Assembly: GCA_030266015.1 (NCBI GenBank)
Contig: JAJDHD010000015.1
Coordinates: forward strand, 1 to 51,039
DNA from: Christensenellaceae bacterium OttesenSCG-928-K19
Lineage (GTDB): Bacteria; Bacillota; Clostridia; Christensenellales; Christensenellaceae
Reading direction: 5' to 3'
DNA: 51,039 nt
The notes below the pieces were generated by a model that was given only the letters and a program-made list of their open reading frames with translations, had not been told where the DNA came from and did not search any database. The first letter of the stretch is position 1. The number at the start of each line of letters is the position of its first letter. Positions 1 through 7,249 of this stretch are shown here, piece by piece. The position numbers and the translations under genes are program-made.

Positions 1-9
1 CTAAACCAT

Positions 10-127
<118 letters not shown>

Positions 128-142
128 TCAATTTTTCGAGAA

Positions 143-176
143 GGGTCTATGATTTGTAGAAATCATGGGCTTTTTT
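143..176 (+). terminator. Intrinsic terminator after 5S rRNA
   Basis: An 11-bp stem (GTCTATGATTT with AAATCATGGGC, two G-U pairs) and a 4-base loop are followed by six T. It lies 16 bp past the 5S gene and ends the rRNA operon. Confidence 0.88.
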
Positions 177-269
177 CATTTTAACCACTATTATATACAA
201 GACAGCATCCTGTAAATCAGAGTAATCATACTCTTATTTAACATGCAAAAATATAATCAAAGTCTAATT

Positions 270-306
270 AGAGCGAGCAGATAATATTTGCATCGCTCTT
301 TTTTTT
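270..306 (+). terminator. Terminator or attenuator hairpin just before the parA fragment
   Basis: AGAGCGA (270-276) pairs with TCGCTCT (293-299) and runs directly into a T tract, ending one base before the ribosome binding site of the parA fragment. It could end read-through from upstream, mark an old element end, or attenuate parA. Confidence 0.6.
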
Positions 307-322
307 AAAGGAGGGAACGCAA

Positions 323-823
323 TTGACAAAGATAATAGCCATCGCCAATCAAAAAGGCGGTGTTGGGAAAACGACAACGACCATGAATTTGGGAGTCGGA
401 CTAGCACAGGAAGGAAATAAAGTTCTACTTGTGGATGCCGATCCACAGGGCGACCTTACCACCTGTCTTGGGATGCAAGACAAGTATGAGGGCACACTCA
501 ATTCCTTGATGAAATCCGCAATGAACGAGGAACCACTGAATAGCGCTGATGTAGTCATTTATCACGAAGAAGGAATAGATCTCATTCCTTCGGATCTAGA
601 GTTATCGGCAATGGAAATGATGCTTGTAACGGCTATGAGCAGGGAATTAACTCTTCGCAATGGATTGGAAGATATCAAAGGCAACTATGACTATGTGCTA
701 ATCGATTGTATGCCTAGTCTTGGAATGATAACAATAAATGCCCTTATAGAGATGCAGGGGTGGATATCCCCGACGTGTCTGTTACACAGGCAGAATTCTG
801 CAAAGCAAATAATAAGCTGGTGA
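323..823 (+). pseudogene. Truncated ParA/Soj-type partition ATPase
   Basis: The first about 140 codons match ParA-family Walker ATPases: deviant Walker [11 protein letters not shown] near residues 10-19, Walker A' DADPQGDLT near 39-47, and the Walker B region [13 protein letters not shown] near 122-134. Start is TTG at 323, preceded by AAAGGAGGG. After NALI (about position 748) the family sequence stops and the frame reads through unrelated DNA to 823. That DNA, in another frame, encodes the end of an NlpC/P60 protein. A full ParA is about 250-270 residues, so about half is missing and this is unlikely to work as a partition ATPase. No ParB is present. Confidence 0.85.
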
Positions 824-1032
824 GTTTGGATGCACTTCAACCGGGGGATATCATTTTCTGGCAAAAAACAACTTGTCACTGCGGAAGAACCGATGAAGTA
901 CATCACGTCGGCATCTATTTGGGCAATGGGCAAGTATGTGAAGCCAGCTTTGGAAAAGGGCGCGTTGTCGTGGGAAGCTTATGGGAAACTTCTAAATGGA
1001 AATTGCTTTATGCGGCGAGACCGCATGTATAA
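748..1032 (+). pseudogene. C-terminal fragment of an NlpC/P60 cell-wall endopeptidase
   Basis: In the frame ending at 1032 the protein reads like the distal half of an NlpC/P60 hydrolase: LQPGDIIFW, then EVHHVGIYLGNG with the catalytic His, then a Gly-rich end. The upstream catalytic Cys block (DCSG-type) is absent because the gene begins at the join with parA. In integrative elements such enzymes open the cell wall for conjugation. The residual start would be GTG at 760, with no good ribosome binding site, so a functional product is unlikely. Confidence 0.8.
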
Positions 1033-1038
1033 AGCAAA

Positions 1039-1069
1039 GGGCGGTCATTGCGACCGCCCAACTTTTTTT
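1039..1069 (+). terminator. Hairpin terminator between nlpC fragment and HU gene
   Basis: GGGCGGTC (1039-1046) pairs with GACCGCCC (1052-1059) and is followed by AACTTTTTTT on the plus strand. The two flanking genes converge on it. On the minus strand the tail is only weakly T-rich, so it serves mainly the plus strand. Confidence 0.8.
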
Positions 1070-1340
1070 ATTTCACAGCATCTTTGAACGCTTTTCCGAC
1101 CTTGAAAGCCGGCACCTTGGAAGCGGCAATTTTGATTTGCTGCTTTGTCTGCGGGTTGATGCCCGTTCTCGCAGCGCGCTCCCGGCGCTCAAATGTGCCA
1201 AACCCTACAAGTTGCACCTTGTCGCCTTTTTTTACTGCCCCAATGACTTCTTCGATCATTGCATCGACAGCGGCACCAGCGTCTTTTTTGGATATTCCTG
1301 CTTTTGAAGCAACCGCTCCAACCAATTCCGTTTTGTTCAT
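1068..1340 (-). CDS. hup: HU family DNA-binding protein
   Basis: A 90-residue HU/IHF-type histone-like protein: it starts [11 protein letters not shown], has the helical dimerisation part ([16 protein letters not shown]), the [20 protein letters not shown] beta-arm region that enters the DNA minor groove, and ends [12 protein letters not shown]. Length is standard. ATG at 1340 is preceded by GGAGGATTATCTA, a good ribosome binding site. It binds and bends DNA without strict sequence preference and compacts the nucleoid. It sits inside the island, while a second HU gene with a similar N-terminus lies at the window's right end, so this copy may have come with the element. Confidence 0.96.
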   Translation of the reverse strand: MNKTELVGAVASKAGISKKDAGAAVDAMIEEVIGAVKKGDKVQLVGFGTFERRERAARTGINPQTKQQIKIAASKVPAFKVGKAFKDAVK

Positions 1341-1411
1341 TAGATAATCCTCCAGCGTTTTATTTGCATTTCCCATTATATGTCTGTTGGCTAAATAAAA
1401 CAACTGATAAA

Positions 1412-1819
1412 TTATATAGTACTAGCATCGTTCAATTCAAACAGATTGCCTTCGGGGTCTCTGAAATAGGTGCAACGCATCCCCCAGCCCTCCATCAAGC
1501 GGGGTTCGCTTAAAAATTCTACTCCGGACGATTTCAACTTTTGGTAGTCGCCGTCTAAATCTTCGGTGGGAATTACCGCTACGACGGTATCAGGCTGACT
1601 AACCCCACTGGGCTGCACATATCCCGGAAAGTCAGACATATTTGCTCCGGAAAATATTGCAAAGCATGGCGGGGCATCTTCCTTAACTGCAAAAGAGGTA
1701 TATGGGCCGTTTCTATCTCCCCAAACAGCGACTAAGCCTATTTTTTCGGTGTAAAAATCAAAACACGCACCATAATCTTTTCGTACCAAAATCCGTATAG
1801 TAGTCTCATTAAACTTCAT
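1412..1819 (-). CDS. VOC-fold protein (glyoxalase/bleomycin-resistance family)
   Basis: 135 residues of the vicinal oxygen chelate fold: [13 protein letters not shown] opens the first beta-alpha-beta unit, [13 protein letters not shown] is the usual helix, and [16 protein letters not shown] is the typical end strand with a metal-ligand Glu. Start ATG 1819 has GAGGAGAAA upstream, and an extension further upstream has no support. Members include glyoxalases, dioxygenases, and fosfomycin- or bleomycin-resistance proteins; the sequence gives no firm substrate. A role in drug or toxic-compound resistance would suit the island but is inference. Confidence 0.85.
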   Translation of the reverse strand: MKFNETTIRILVRKDYGACFDFYTEKIGLVAVWGDRNGPYTSFAVKEDAPPCFAIFSGANMSDFPGYVQPSGVSQPDTVVAVIPTEDLDGDYQKLKSSGVEFLSEPRLMEGWGMRCTYFRDPEGNLFELNDASTI

Positions 1820-1842
1820 TGCAGTTTCTCCTCGTCTTATGT

Positions 1843-2166
1843 TTATGATTGTCCCGCTTGCCGCCGTACAACATACCAAGCGGCTTTTGGATCATATAAA
1901 TCTTTGCCTTCAAAATACAAATAGGTATCGCTATAGGTGCCAACATCATTATATACCCGAATCTTATACTCAAACCCGGAGATGCCCGCGCGCCGATTTG
2001 CGCCATTGCCGCGTCCGACTACCTGGAATTCAAACTTCTGCCCATCTTCAAAGATAAGGTAGTTCGGATCAATGCGCTGGTAATTAGGACGCATACTCTC
2101 ATCGGCATCAGGCACTTTCCAATTCAAATTCACTTCAACAGGTATTTTTAATGCGTTTCCCATCAT
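1843..2166 (-). CDS. Hypothetical protein linked to ImmA-like protease
   Basis: 107 residues, no family I recognise. It is rich in charged and aromatic residues (GQKFEFQVVGRGNGANRR, then YKIRVYNDVGTYSDTYLYF), which suggests a small beta-rich soluble protein. No signal peptide or membrane segment is visible. It starts inside the stop region of the ImmA-like gene (4-bp ATGA overlap), so the two are translationally coupled and probably co-regulated with the repressor upstream. Confidence 0.7.
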   Translation of the reverse strand: MMGNALKIPVEVNLNWKVPDADESMRPNYQRIDPNYLIFEDGQKFEFQVVGRGNGANRRAGISGFEYKIRVYNDVGTYSDTYLYFEGKDLYDPKAAWYVVRRQAGQS

Positions 2167-2666
2167 TTCAAGAATTGGCTGTCGGGAATATCCGATATAT
2201 TCAACTTATATCCTCGCAGCCGCATATCGTTAAGTTTAATCTGGATAATCTCTAGCGGATAGCCCAATATACTGCTTAATCCATAATAGTCAAAGCCACT
2301 TTCCACATGCTCCATGATTTCATCATCGGAAATTAGAAGATTTGCCGAGAAATCATTTGCTTCTCTTTCTATACCGGATGCCGCGCTGTATAAGAACACG
2401 TCGTGCAGCGGGCCGGATTCAGCAATATGTCGATGCAGGATGTCATGGCCTAATTCATGCCCGCCTACTACTTTACGCATCTGTTTCTCAAGATTGCCAT
2501 TGATACCGGCATAACGAAATCCATTAGACAGGCAATAATATCCTTTTAAATGCGTGAATTCATAACAATGACGAACAATAATGCCTTCCTGTCGCATGAT
2601 GTCGAAAGGATCATTTGTAAGATACTTTTCCTTCAGTTTTTGTACTTCGCTGTAAATGAAACTCAT
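2163..2666 (-). CDS. immA: ImmA/IrrE family metallopeptidase
   Basis: 167 residues with the zinc signature GGHELGHDILH (HExxH) and the downstream EREANDFSANLL helix that supplies the third ligand. In ICEBs1 and related elements ImmA cleaves the ImmR repressor to switch on the element after DNA damage or quorum signals. Here it lies directly downstream of an XRE repressor gene (7 bp gap), the classic ImmR-ImmA arrangement. The rest of the excision and transfer machinery is not seen, so today its main visible target promoter would be the divergent Y-family polymerase. Confidence 0.9.
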   Translation of the reverse strand: MSFIYSEVQKLKEKYLTNDPFDIMRQEGIIVRHCYEFTHLKGYYCLSNGFRYAGINGNLEKQMRKVVGGHELGHDILHRHIAESGPLHDVFLYSAASGIEREANDFSANLLISDDEIMEHVESGFDYYGLSSILGYPLEIIQIKLNDMRLRGYKLNISDIPDSQFLK

Positions 2667-2673
2667 AAGGCGA

Positions 2674-3027
2674 TCACCTTTTCTCTGCCAGCTTCCTATC
2701 GCTGGAATCCTTGCTTATTTCAATTAATTCCTGCATAAAGGCTTCTTTATCTTCCTCACTAAGAGCGCCACCTGCTAATAATGCCTGTGTTTGTGATAAA
2801 ATATATTCCATCTGCTGTTTTGAATCCAGAGTCGCGATGCCCATGAAATAACCGGCAGGTTTGCCAAGGGCAATCTCCAGCTTTTTTCGTTTATCTGTTT
2901 TTGGCTCCATTTCGCCACCTTCATAACCTTGATATGTTCGGAGGCTGATGCCAATTTCTTTTGCAACTTGCGCCTGGGATTTTCCCGCGTCTTTTCTTGC
3001 TGAAGCAATTTTCTCTGATAATTTCAT
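2674..3027 (-). CDS. immR: XRE-family repressor (ImmR-like)
   Basis: 117 residues. The N-terminal helix-turn-helix (KSQAQVAKEIGISLRTYQGY, about residues 18-37) is a clear Cro/C1 type, followed by a DKRKKLEIALGK segment and a helical, acidic C-terminal part that could dimerise and be cut by the protease. It is encoded divergently from the Y-family polymerase gene across about 120 bp holding the polymerase promoter, so it likely represses that promoter and its own. Confidence 0.88.
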   Translation of the reverse strand: MKLSEKIASARKDAGKSQAQVAKEIGISLRTYQGYEGGEMEPKTDKRKKLEIALGKPAGYFMGIATLDSKQQMEYILSQTQALLAGGALSEEDKEAFMQELIEISKDSSDRKLAEKR

Positions 3028-3065
3028 TATACACTCGCCCTTGACTTATTTTGGTCTACTGATTA

Positions 3066-3074
3066 TGATATAAT
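3066..3074 (+). promoter_or_regulatory. Extended -10 promoter for the Y-family polymerase gene
   Basis: TG-A-TATAAT is a consensus extended -10 element (TG 3066-3067, TATAAT 3069-3074). No good -35 sits at 16-18 bp; a TTGACT lies 22 bp upstream, too far. It is placed about 75 bp before the polymerase start and beside the divergent repressor gene. Confidence 0.6.
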
Positions 3075-3150
3075 CACATTACGGTGTTTTCCTCGTAAAC
3101 CAAATGATAATGCTTTTATGAGAGCTTGTCAAGAGGGGAGGAAAACAAAA

Positions 3151-4401
3151 ATGAAGAATAGATGGATATTCCATCTGGATTTCAACTATTATTTTGCGCA
3201 AGTCGCTCTATTAAGGCATCCTGAACTGCGAGGGGTTCCGCTTGCTGTTTGCGGGAGCAAAGAAGACCGTCATGGAATCGCGCTCACAAAATGTCCTTTA
3301 GCAAAAGCAAAGGGCGTGAAAACAGGTATGCCAATCTGGCAGGCAAAGCTCTTGTGTCCAGATTTGCAGGTTGTGCCGCCGGATATGGATGATTACATAT
3401 GGTTTTCCGGTCGTGCAAAAGAAATCTTAAAACGGTATACAGACCTCATAGAGCCGTTTGGATATGACGAAAATTGGGCGGATTGTTCTGATGCCGCGGC
3501 ATACTATGGCGGCGATGGTGTGATGTTGGCAGGACGTATCAGAGATGAATTTTTGCGAGAGTTGGGTTTGACGCTTTCTATTGGAGTTGCAAAAACAAAG
3601 ACTTGGGCGAAGCTCGGCTCAGACCTAGGCGGGCCAAGTGAAATCATTTGGATCAATGACGATAATTATAAAGAACTGGTGTGGCCACTTGAGACGAGAG
3701 AACTGATATATATAGGTTCATCGCGTCATAAGACATTACGGTATCATGGGATTAGAACTATCGGCGATCTCGCCCGAGCGAATCCTGCACTAATAAAACA
3801 ATGGCTGGGTGTAAATGGTCAAAAAATGTGGATGGCTGCGAATGGCACAGAAAGATTTCGCGTGAGCCATGTTGATTACGTGCCGCCGATTAAATCGGTT
3901 AGCAAAGGGACTACGTGTAAACTTGACCTTATGAATAACGATGATGTGAATAAAGTTGCAGTATACCTGTCGCAGCATATATCAGCGAAACTGCGAAAAA
4001 ATGGGAAGATGGCTAAGGAGATCGCAATTTACCTTCGGAATATCATCAATGGCGCGAATACTGGCTGTGCGTATAAGTGCAAGTTTGAGAATCCGACACA
4101 TAGCTGGGTGGAAATCCATCGAAAGGTGATGTACCTGATTCATCAATATCATTGGTATATTCCCATCCGGTCGTTCACCATATATTTGAGCAACTTGGTG
4201 AATGACGATTCCGTGCAAATGGATTTGTTTGAGGATATTGAAAAGAAAGAAAAGCAGGAGAGATTGGAGACCACATTTTTCAATATTCGGGAACGGTTTG
4301 GTGAAAGAGCGATATGTACTTGCAAGCAACTAGAAGAAAACAAGTTACCGGAGTCCGGTGAATATATGAAGATGCGTTTACCGAATGTAATGTATCAATA
4401 A
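3151..4401 (+). CDS. Y-family (UmuC/DinB-type) translesion DNA polymerase
   Basis: 416 residues. HLDFNYYFAQVALLRHPEL is the N-terminal palm motif with its catalytic Asp, FGYDENWADCS carries the second acidic pair (usual form SIDE), and SIGVAKTKTWAKLGSDLGGP is the conserved Y-family palm segment. Near the C-terminus QMDLF is a canonical beta-clamp binding motif. ATG 3151 follows GGGGAGG; an upstream in-frame ATG at 3118 has none. Such polymerases (UvrX/YqjW-like) are common on phages, plasmids and integrative elements and copy damaged DNA. The divergent ImmR/ImmA pair fits damage-responsive control. Aromatic and polar changes in the first motif mark it as a divergent member. Confidence 0.9.
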   Translation: MKNRWIFHLDFNYYFAQVALLRHPELRGVPLAVCGSKEDRHGIALTKCPLAKAKGVKTGMPIWQAKLLCPDLQVVPPDMDDYIWFSGRAKEILKRYTDLIEPFGYDENWADCSDAAAYYGGDGVMLAGRIRDEFLRELGLTLSIGVAKTKTWAKLGSDLGGPSEIIWINDDNYKELVWPLETRELIYIGSSRHKTLRYHGIRTIGDLARANPALIKQWLGVNGQKMWMAANGTERFRVSHVDYVPPIKSVSKGTTCKLDLMNNDDVNKVAVYLSQHISAKLRKNGKMAKEIAIYLRNIINGANTGCAYKCKFENPTHSWVEIHRKVMYLIHQYHWYIPIRSFTIYLSNLVNDDSVQMDLFEDIEKKEKQERLETTFFNIRERFGERAICTCKQLEENKLPESGEYMKMRLPNVMYQ

Positions 4402-4446
4402 GTATGCTACTATATTTACACTGCTTAGATTGCAAGGAGAATCGTT

Positions 4447-4491
4447 ATGTGCGCTACTTATGCCGATTGTTTTGTTATTCCGATGTTCTGA
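4447..4491 (+). CDS. Possible 14-residue ORF or truncated gene start after the polymerase
   Basis: AAGGAG (4434-4439) is spaced 7 bp before ATG 4447, and the ORF MCATYADCFVIPMF ends at TGA 4489. Its last codons lie inside the left arm of the inverted repeat at 4472-4541. This may be the beginning of a gene once co-transcribed with the polymerase and cut by an insertion or deletion, or a chance match. Confidence 0.3.
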   Translation: MCATYADCFVIPMF

Positions 4492-4541
4492 CATAAAGTG
4501 TACAAGAATGCTGCCATATTGTTAAGACATCGGAATAACAA
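4472..4541. repeat. Perfect 15-bp inverted repeat with 40-bp spacer
   Basis: TTGTTATTCCGATGT (4472-4486) is exactly the reverse complement of ACATCGGAATAACAA (4527-4541). There is no T tract, so it does not look like a terminator. It lies between the polymerase and arsenic genes and could be a mini-insertion relic, a recombination site or a long hairpin. Confidence 0.8.
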
Positions 4542-4576
4542 TCCGCTCAAGTGAAATATGACTTATATCAGATAGA

Positions 4577-4605
4577 TTGACAGCCCTCTATCTGTGATCT
4601 ATACT
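4577..4605 (+). promoter_or_regulatory. Promoter of the arsenic cluster
   Basis: TTGACA (4577-4582), 17-bp spacer, TATACT (4600-4605): near-consensus sigma-A promoter 32 bp ahead of the arsR start. The operator palindrome lies directly downstream, at about the transcription start. Confidence 0.85.
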
Positions 4606-4608
4606 ATC

Positions 4609-4626
4609 CATAGATAAAAATCTATG
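4609..4626. promoter_or_regulatory. ArsR-type operator palindrome
   Basis: CATAGAT-AAAA-ATCTATG is a perfect 7-4-7 palindrome just after the -10 box. Related half-sites (ATAGAT, ATCTAT) recur through the promoter at 4572-4606. Placement and dyad form fit repression by an ArsR protein, but the linked arsR gene is truncated. Confidence 0.7.
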
Positions 4627-4636
4627 TGAGGTATAT

Positions 4637-4783
4637 ATGAAACGGGGAAAAATAGATTACATTGCCATTTTGAAAGCACTTGCAGAACCCACAAGGTTGC
4701 AAATTGTTCAAATGCTTTCCGATGGGGAGCTTTGTGCCTGCGTTATTCAAGAAAAATTTGATATTACACAGCCTACATTATAA
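4637..4783 (+). pseudogene. arsR: Truncated ArsR repressor
   Basis: 48 codons matching the start of an ArsR/SmtB repressor: ALAEPTRLQIVQML, then GELCACVIQEKF (the ELCxC metal-site motif) and ITQPTL, where the recognition helix begins. A stop follows at 4781-4783, where SHHM would be expected. The downstream DNA encodes the ArsD remainder in another frame, so the C-terminal half with the rest of the DNA-binding and dimer parts is lost. Without another ArsR elsewhere, the downstream genes may be constitutively expressed. Confidence 0.88.
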
Positions 4784-5069
4784 TCTGACGAACAACCCGC
4801 AAGAATTTGTGGATAACGCGGATATCAATAAGATGATGATGGATAAAGGCGTTGAGATTCTTCCCATCACCTTGATTGACGGGCAGATAAAAAAGACGGC
4901 GGCTTACCCGACAAATGCAGAGATTTCCGAATGGCTGAACGTCCCTCTTACAATGCTGGAGGAATCGGAGAATGAAAACAAACAGGAAAGTGGCGGCTGC
5001 TGTGGTGAGCCAGCCACAGAACAGACGGCGGGATGCTGCGGTGGCGAATCCAGCGAAGGGTGTTGCTGA
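4776..5069 (+). pseudogene. arsD: ArsD arsenic metallochaperone lacking its N-terminus
   Basis: The frame carries HYNLTNNPQEF, then EILPITLIDGQIKKTAAYPT, the thioredoxin-like core of ArsD, and ends with Cys pairs (SGGCCGEP, AGCCGG, EGCC). The first about 35-40 residues, including the N-terminal Cys pair that binds As(III) for transfer to ArsA, are missing because the gene begins at the arsR join. No good start is visible: an in-frame TTG at 4680 lies in former arsR sequence. It may be dead, or yield a chimeric protein if that TTG is used. Confidence 0.82.
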
Positions 5070-5373
5070 AAATATACTTGAGTTATATGAAAAGCGTACT
5101 TTTTGTGAGGATTTTCCGGCCAAGTGCAAGCGATTCGGGCACTGCTTAGAGAAATGTGAAGAATTACGCTTGCACATTATCAGATATGTGTACGAGGAAG
5201 ATAAAGAACCGTTCCGCCGGTGTGGAAATGTATATGGGCTTTTGGCGTATGGCGGAACGGAGCTGCTTCCCGCAACGGTTCTTAACGGGGAGCTTGTAAA
5301 AATTGAAGAATATCCGACGATTCGAGAATTGGAGCGTTGGCTTGACATAAATGAAAGGAAAAACCATGAATAG
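5041..5373 (+). CDS. Small Cys-rich ArsD-like (thioredoxin-fold) protein
   Basis: About 110 residues from GTG 5041. The last third (GGTELLPATVLNGELVKIEEY) has the cis-Pro and strand pattern of ArsD, while the front half is different and Cys-rich (FCEDFPAKCKRFGHCLEKC, later RRCG). It follows arsD with overlap and its stop overlaps the arsA start by 8 bp, so it is coupled to arsA. A role in binding thiophilic metalloids and delivering them to ArsA is inference from fold and position. The start is uncertain because no strong ribosome binding site is seen. Confidence 0.6.
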   Translation: MANPAKGVAENILELYEKRTFCEDFPAKCKRFGHCLEKCEELRLHIIRYVYEEDKEPFRRCGNVYGLLAYGGTELLPATVLNGELVKIEEYPTIRELERWLDINERKNHE

Positions 5374-7111
5374 ATTTGAACCAAAAAGAGATATACAGAG
5401 TAAGTATGTGTTCTACACAGGAAAAGGCGGTGTTGGAAAAACGTCGGTTGCTTGTGCGACGGCAATTGCGATGGCCGATGACGGCAAGAAGGTTTTGCTT
5501 GTCAGCACCGATCCCGCATCCAATTTGCAGGATGTATTTTCTACCGAACTGACGAATGAACCGACACCGATCAAAGGCGTGGACGGCCTGATGGTTGCGA
5601 ATCTTGATCCGGTACAGGCGGCGAATGAATATAAGGAAAGTGTAATCGCACCTTACCGTGGTAAACTGCCGGATTCTGTGCTTGCAAACATGGAAGAACA
5701 GTTGTCCGGCTCCTGCACAGTAGAAATTGCTGCATTTAATGAGTTTTCACACTTTATCACTGATAAAAAGACACAAACGGAGTACGACTACATTTTGTTT
5801 GATACCGCGCCCACAGGCCATACGCTTAGAATGCTGCAACTTCCTTCCGCGTGGACTGACTTCATCAATACAAATCAACATGGCGCGTCCTGCCTGGGGC
5901 AGCTTTCCGGGCTGGAGGAAAAGAAGGAAGTGTACAGGATGGCGGTGGATACCCTTGCTGATGGCGACCTTACCACATTGGTTTTGGTATCACGCCCGGA
6001 GATATCCCCTCTCAAAGAGGCAGAACGCGCATCGGTGGAATTGCAAGACATTGGTGTGAAAAACCAAATGCTTGTGATCAACGGCGTACTGGAAACTCAC
6101 GACGATACAATTTCCGATGCGCTTTTCATGAAACAACAATCAGCGCTAAAAGAATTGCCAGTAGGTATCGCTGATTTGCATACAACTATGATACCGCTAC
6201 GCGCATACAATATTACAGGGATTGAAAACTTGCGTAATTTCCTTGTTAAAGATGATTTTATTGGAAGTACGGCAACAGTAAATGCAAAGGATATTTCTGG
6301 GCTTTCAGATGTTGTTGATGATCTCTATACAAACAATAAAAAGGTCATATTCACTATGGGAAAAGGCGGCGTTGGCAAAACAACGATTGCCGCCGCAATT
6401 GCTATGGGGCTTGCTGAAAAAGGGGCAAGAGTACACCTTGCAACGACTGATCCCGCCGCCCACCTGAAATATGTGATAAGTGAGCAAGATGGTATCACGA
6501 TGAGCCATATTGACGAACAATTAGAGTTGGAAAAGTATAAGGAAACAGTGCTTTCCAAAGCGCGGGAAACAATGTCAGGTGATGACCTTGCATATATAGA
6601 GGAAGATTTGCGTTCGCCCTGCACACAGGAGATAGCAGTTTTCAGGGCGTTTGCCGAGATTGTGGACAAAGCCGATGATCAGATCGTTGTGATTGATACC
6701 GCCCCTACCGGCCATACACTGCTATTGCTTGATTCCACACAGAGCTATCATAAGGAAGTGGAACGCACACATGGCGAATCGCCGGAATCCGTACAAAAGC
6801 TGTTGCCGCGTTTACGCGGCCCGGAAACAGAAGTAATTATTGTGACGCTTGCCGAGGCGACACCCTATTATGAGGCGTCGAGGCTGGAGGAAGATTTGCA
6901 CCGGGCTGGATTGAAAAGTAAGTGGTGGGTAATCAATTCATCGCTATTTGGGACGCAGACCACAAACAAGATGCTCAAAGCCAAAGCAGGTAATGAAATA
7001 GAGTGGATCAACCAAATTGACAAACACGCTAGAGGTTGCTTTGCATTGATACCGTGGAGCGCCGAAGATTTGAAGGGTGAAAAACTGAAGGAGTTAATTG
7101 CTGTTGCATAG
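5366..7111 (+). CDS. arsA: ArsA arsenite-pump ATPase
   Basis: 581 residues, two homologous ATPase halves. Half 1 has GKGGVGKTS (19-26), DTAPTGHTLRML and STDPASNL; half 2 has [23 protein letters not shown] and DTAPTGHTLLLL. The three metal-site Cys appear in place: SGSCTVEIA and GASCLGQL in half 1, RSPCTQEIA in half 2. ArsA hydrolyses ATP when charged with As(III) or Sb(III), normally powering an ArsB or Acr3 pump. Neither pump is in the window; the next gene encodes an ArsP-type permease. ATG 5366 is chosen over 5351 because AAAGGA sits 7 bp upstream. Confidence 0.95.
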   Translation: MNRFEPKRDIQSKYVFYTGKGGVGKTSVACATAIAMADDGKKVLLVSTDPASNLQDVFSTELTNEPTPIKGVDGLMVANLDPVQAANEYKESVIAPYRGKLPDSVLANMEEQLSGSCTVEIAAFNEFSHFITDKKTQTEYDYILFDTAPTGHTLRMLQLPSAWTDFINTNQHGASCLGQLSGLEEKKEVYRMAVDTLADGDLTTLVLVSRPEISPLKEAERASVELQDIGVKNQMLVINGVLETHDDTISDALFMKQQSALKELPVGIADLHTTMIPLRAYNITGIENLRNFLVKDDFIGSTATVNAKDISGLSDVVDDLYTNNKKVIFTMGKGGVGKTTIAAAIAMGLAEKGARVHLATTDPAAHLKYVISEQDGITMSHIDEQLELEKYKETVLSKARETMSGDDLAYIEEDLRSPCTQEIAVFRAFAEIVDKADDQIVVIDTAPTGHTLLLLDSTQSYHKEVERTHGESPESVQKLLPRLRGPETEVIIVTLAEATPYYEASRLEEDLHRAGLKSKWWVINSSLFGTQTTNKMLKAKAGNEIEWINQIDKHARGCFALIPWSAEDLKGEKLKELIAVA

Positions 7112-7155
7112 ACTCTGATCTGGATAGATAAGAACGATTGGGAGGTATGAATGTA

Positions 7156-7200
7156 ATGTGTGGTGGATGCAAGCGAAAATTCCGATGTAGAATGGACTAA
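7156..7200 (+). CDS. Possible 14-residue Cys-rich micropeptide
   Basis: GGGAGG (7140-7145) stands 10 bp before ATG 7156, and the ORF encodes MCGGCKRKFRCRMD. It lies in the 138-bp gap between arsA and the permease. Three Cys in 14 residues, with a CxxC pair, would suit soft-metal binding. It could be chance, or the remnant start of a longer gene. Confidence 0.35.
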   Translation: MCGGCKRKFRCRMD

Positions 7201-7249
7201 CGAAACCATCTTATCATTAAAACAATATGTAATGAGGAGATGATTTCAA

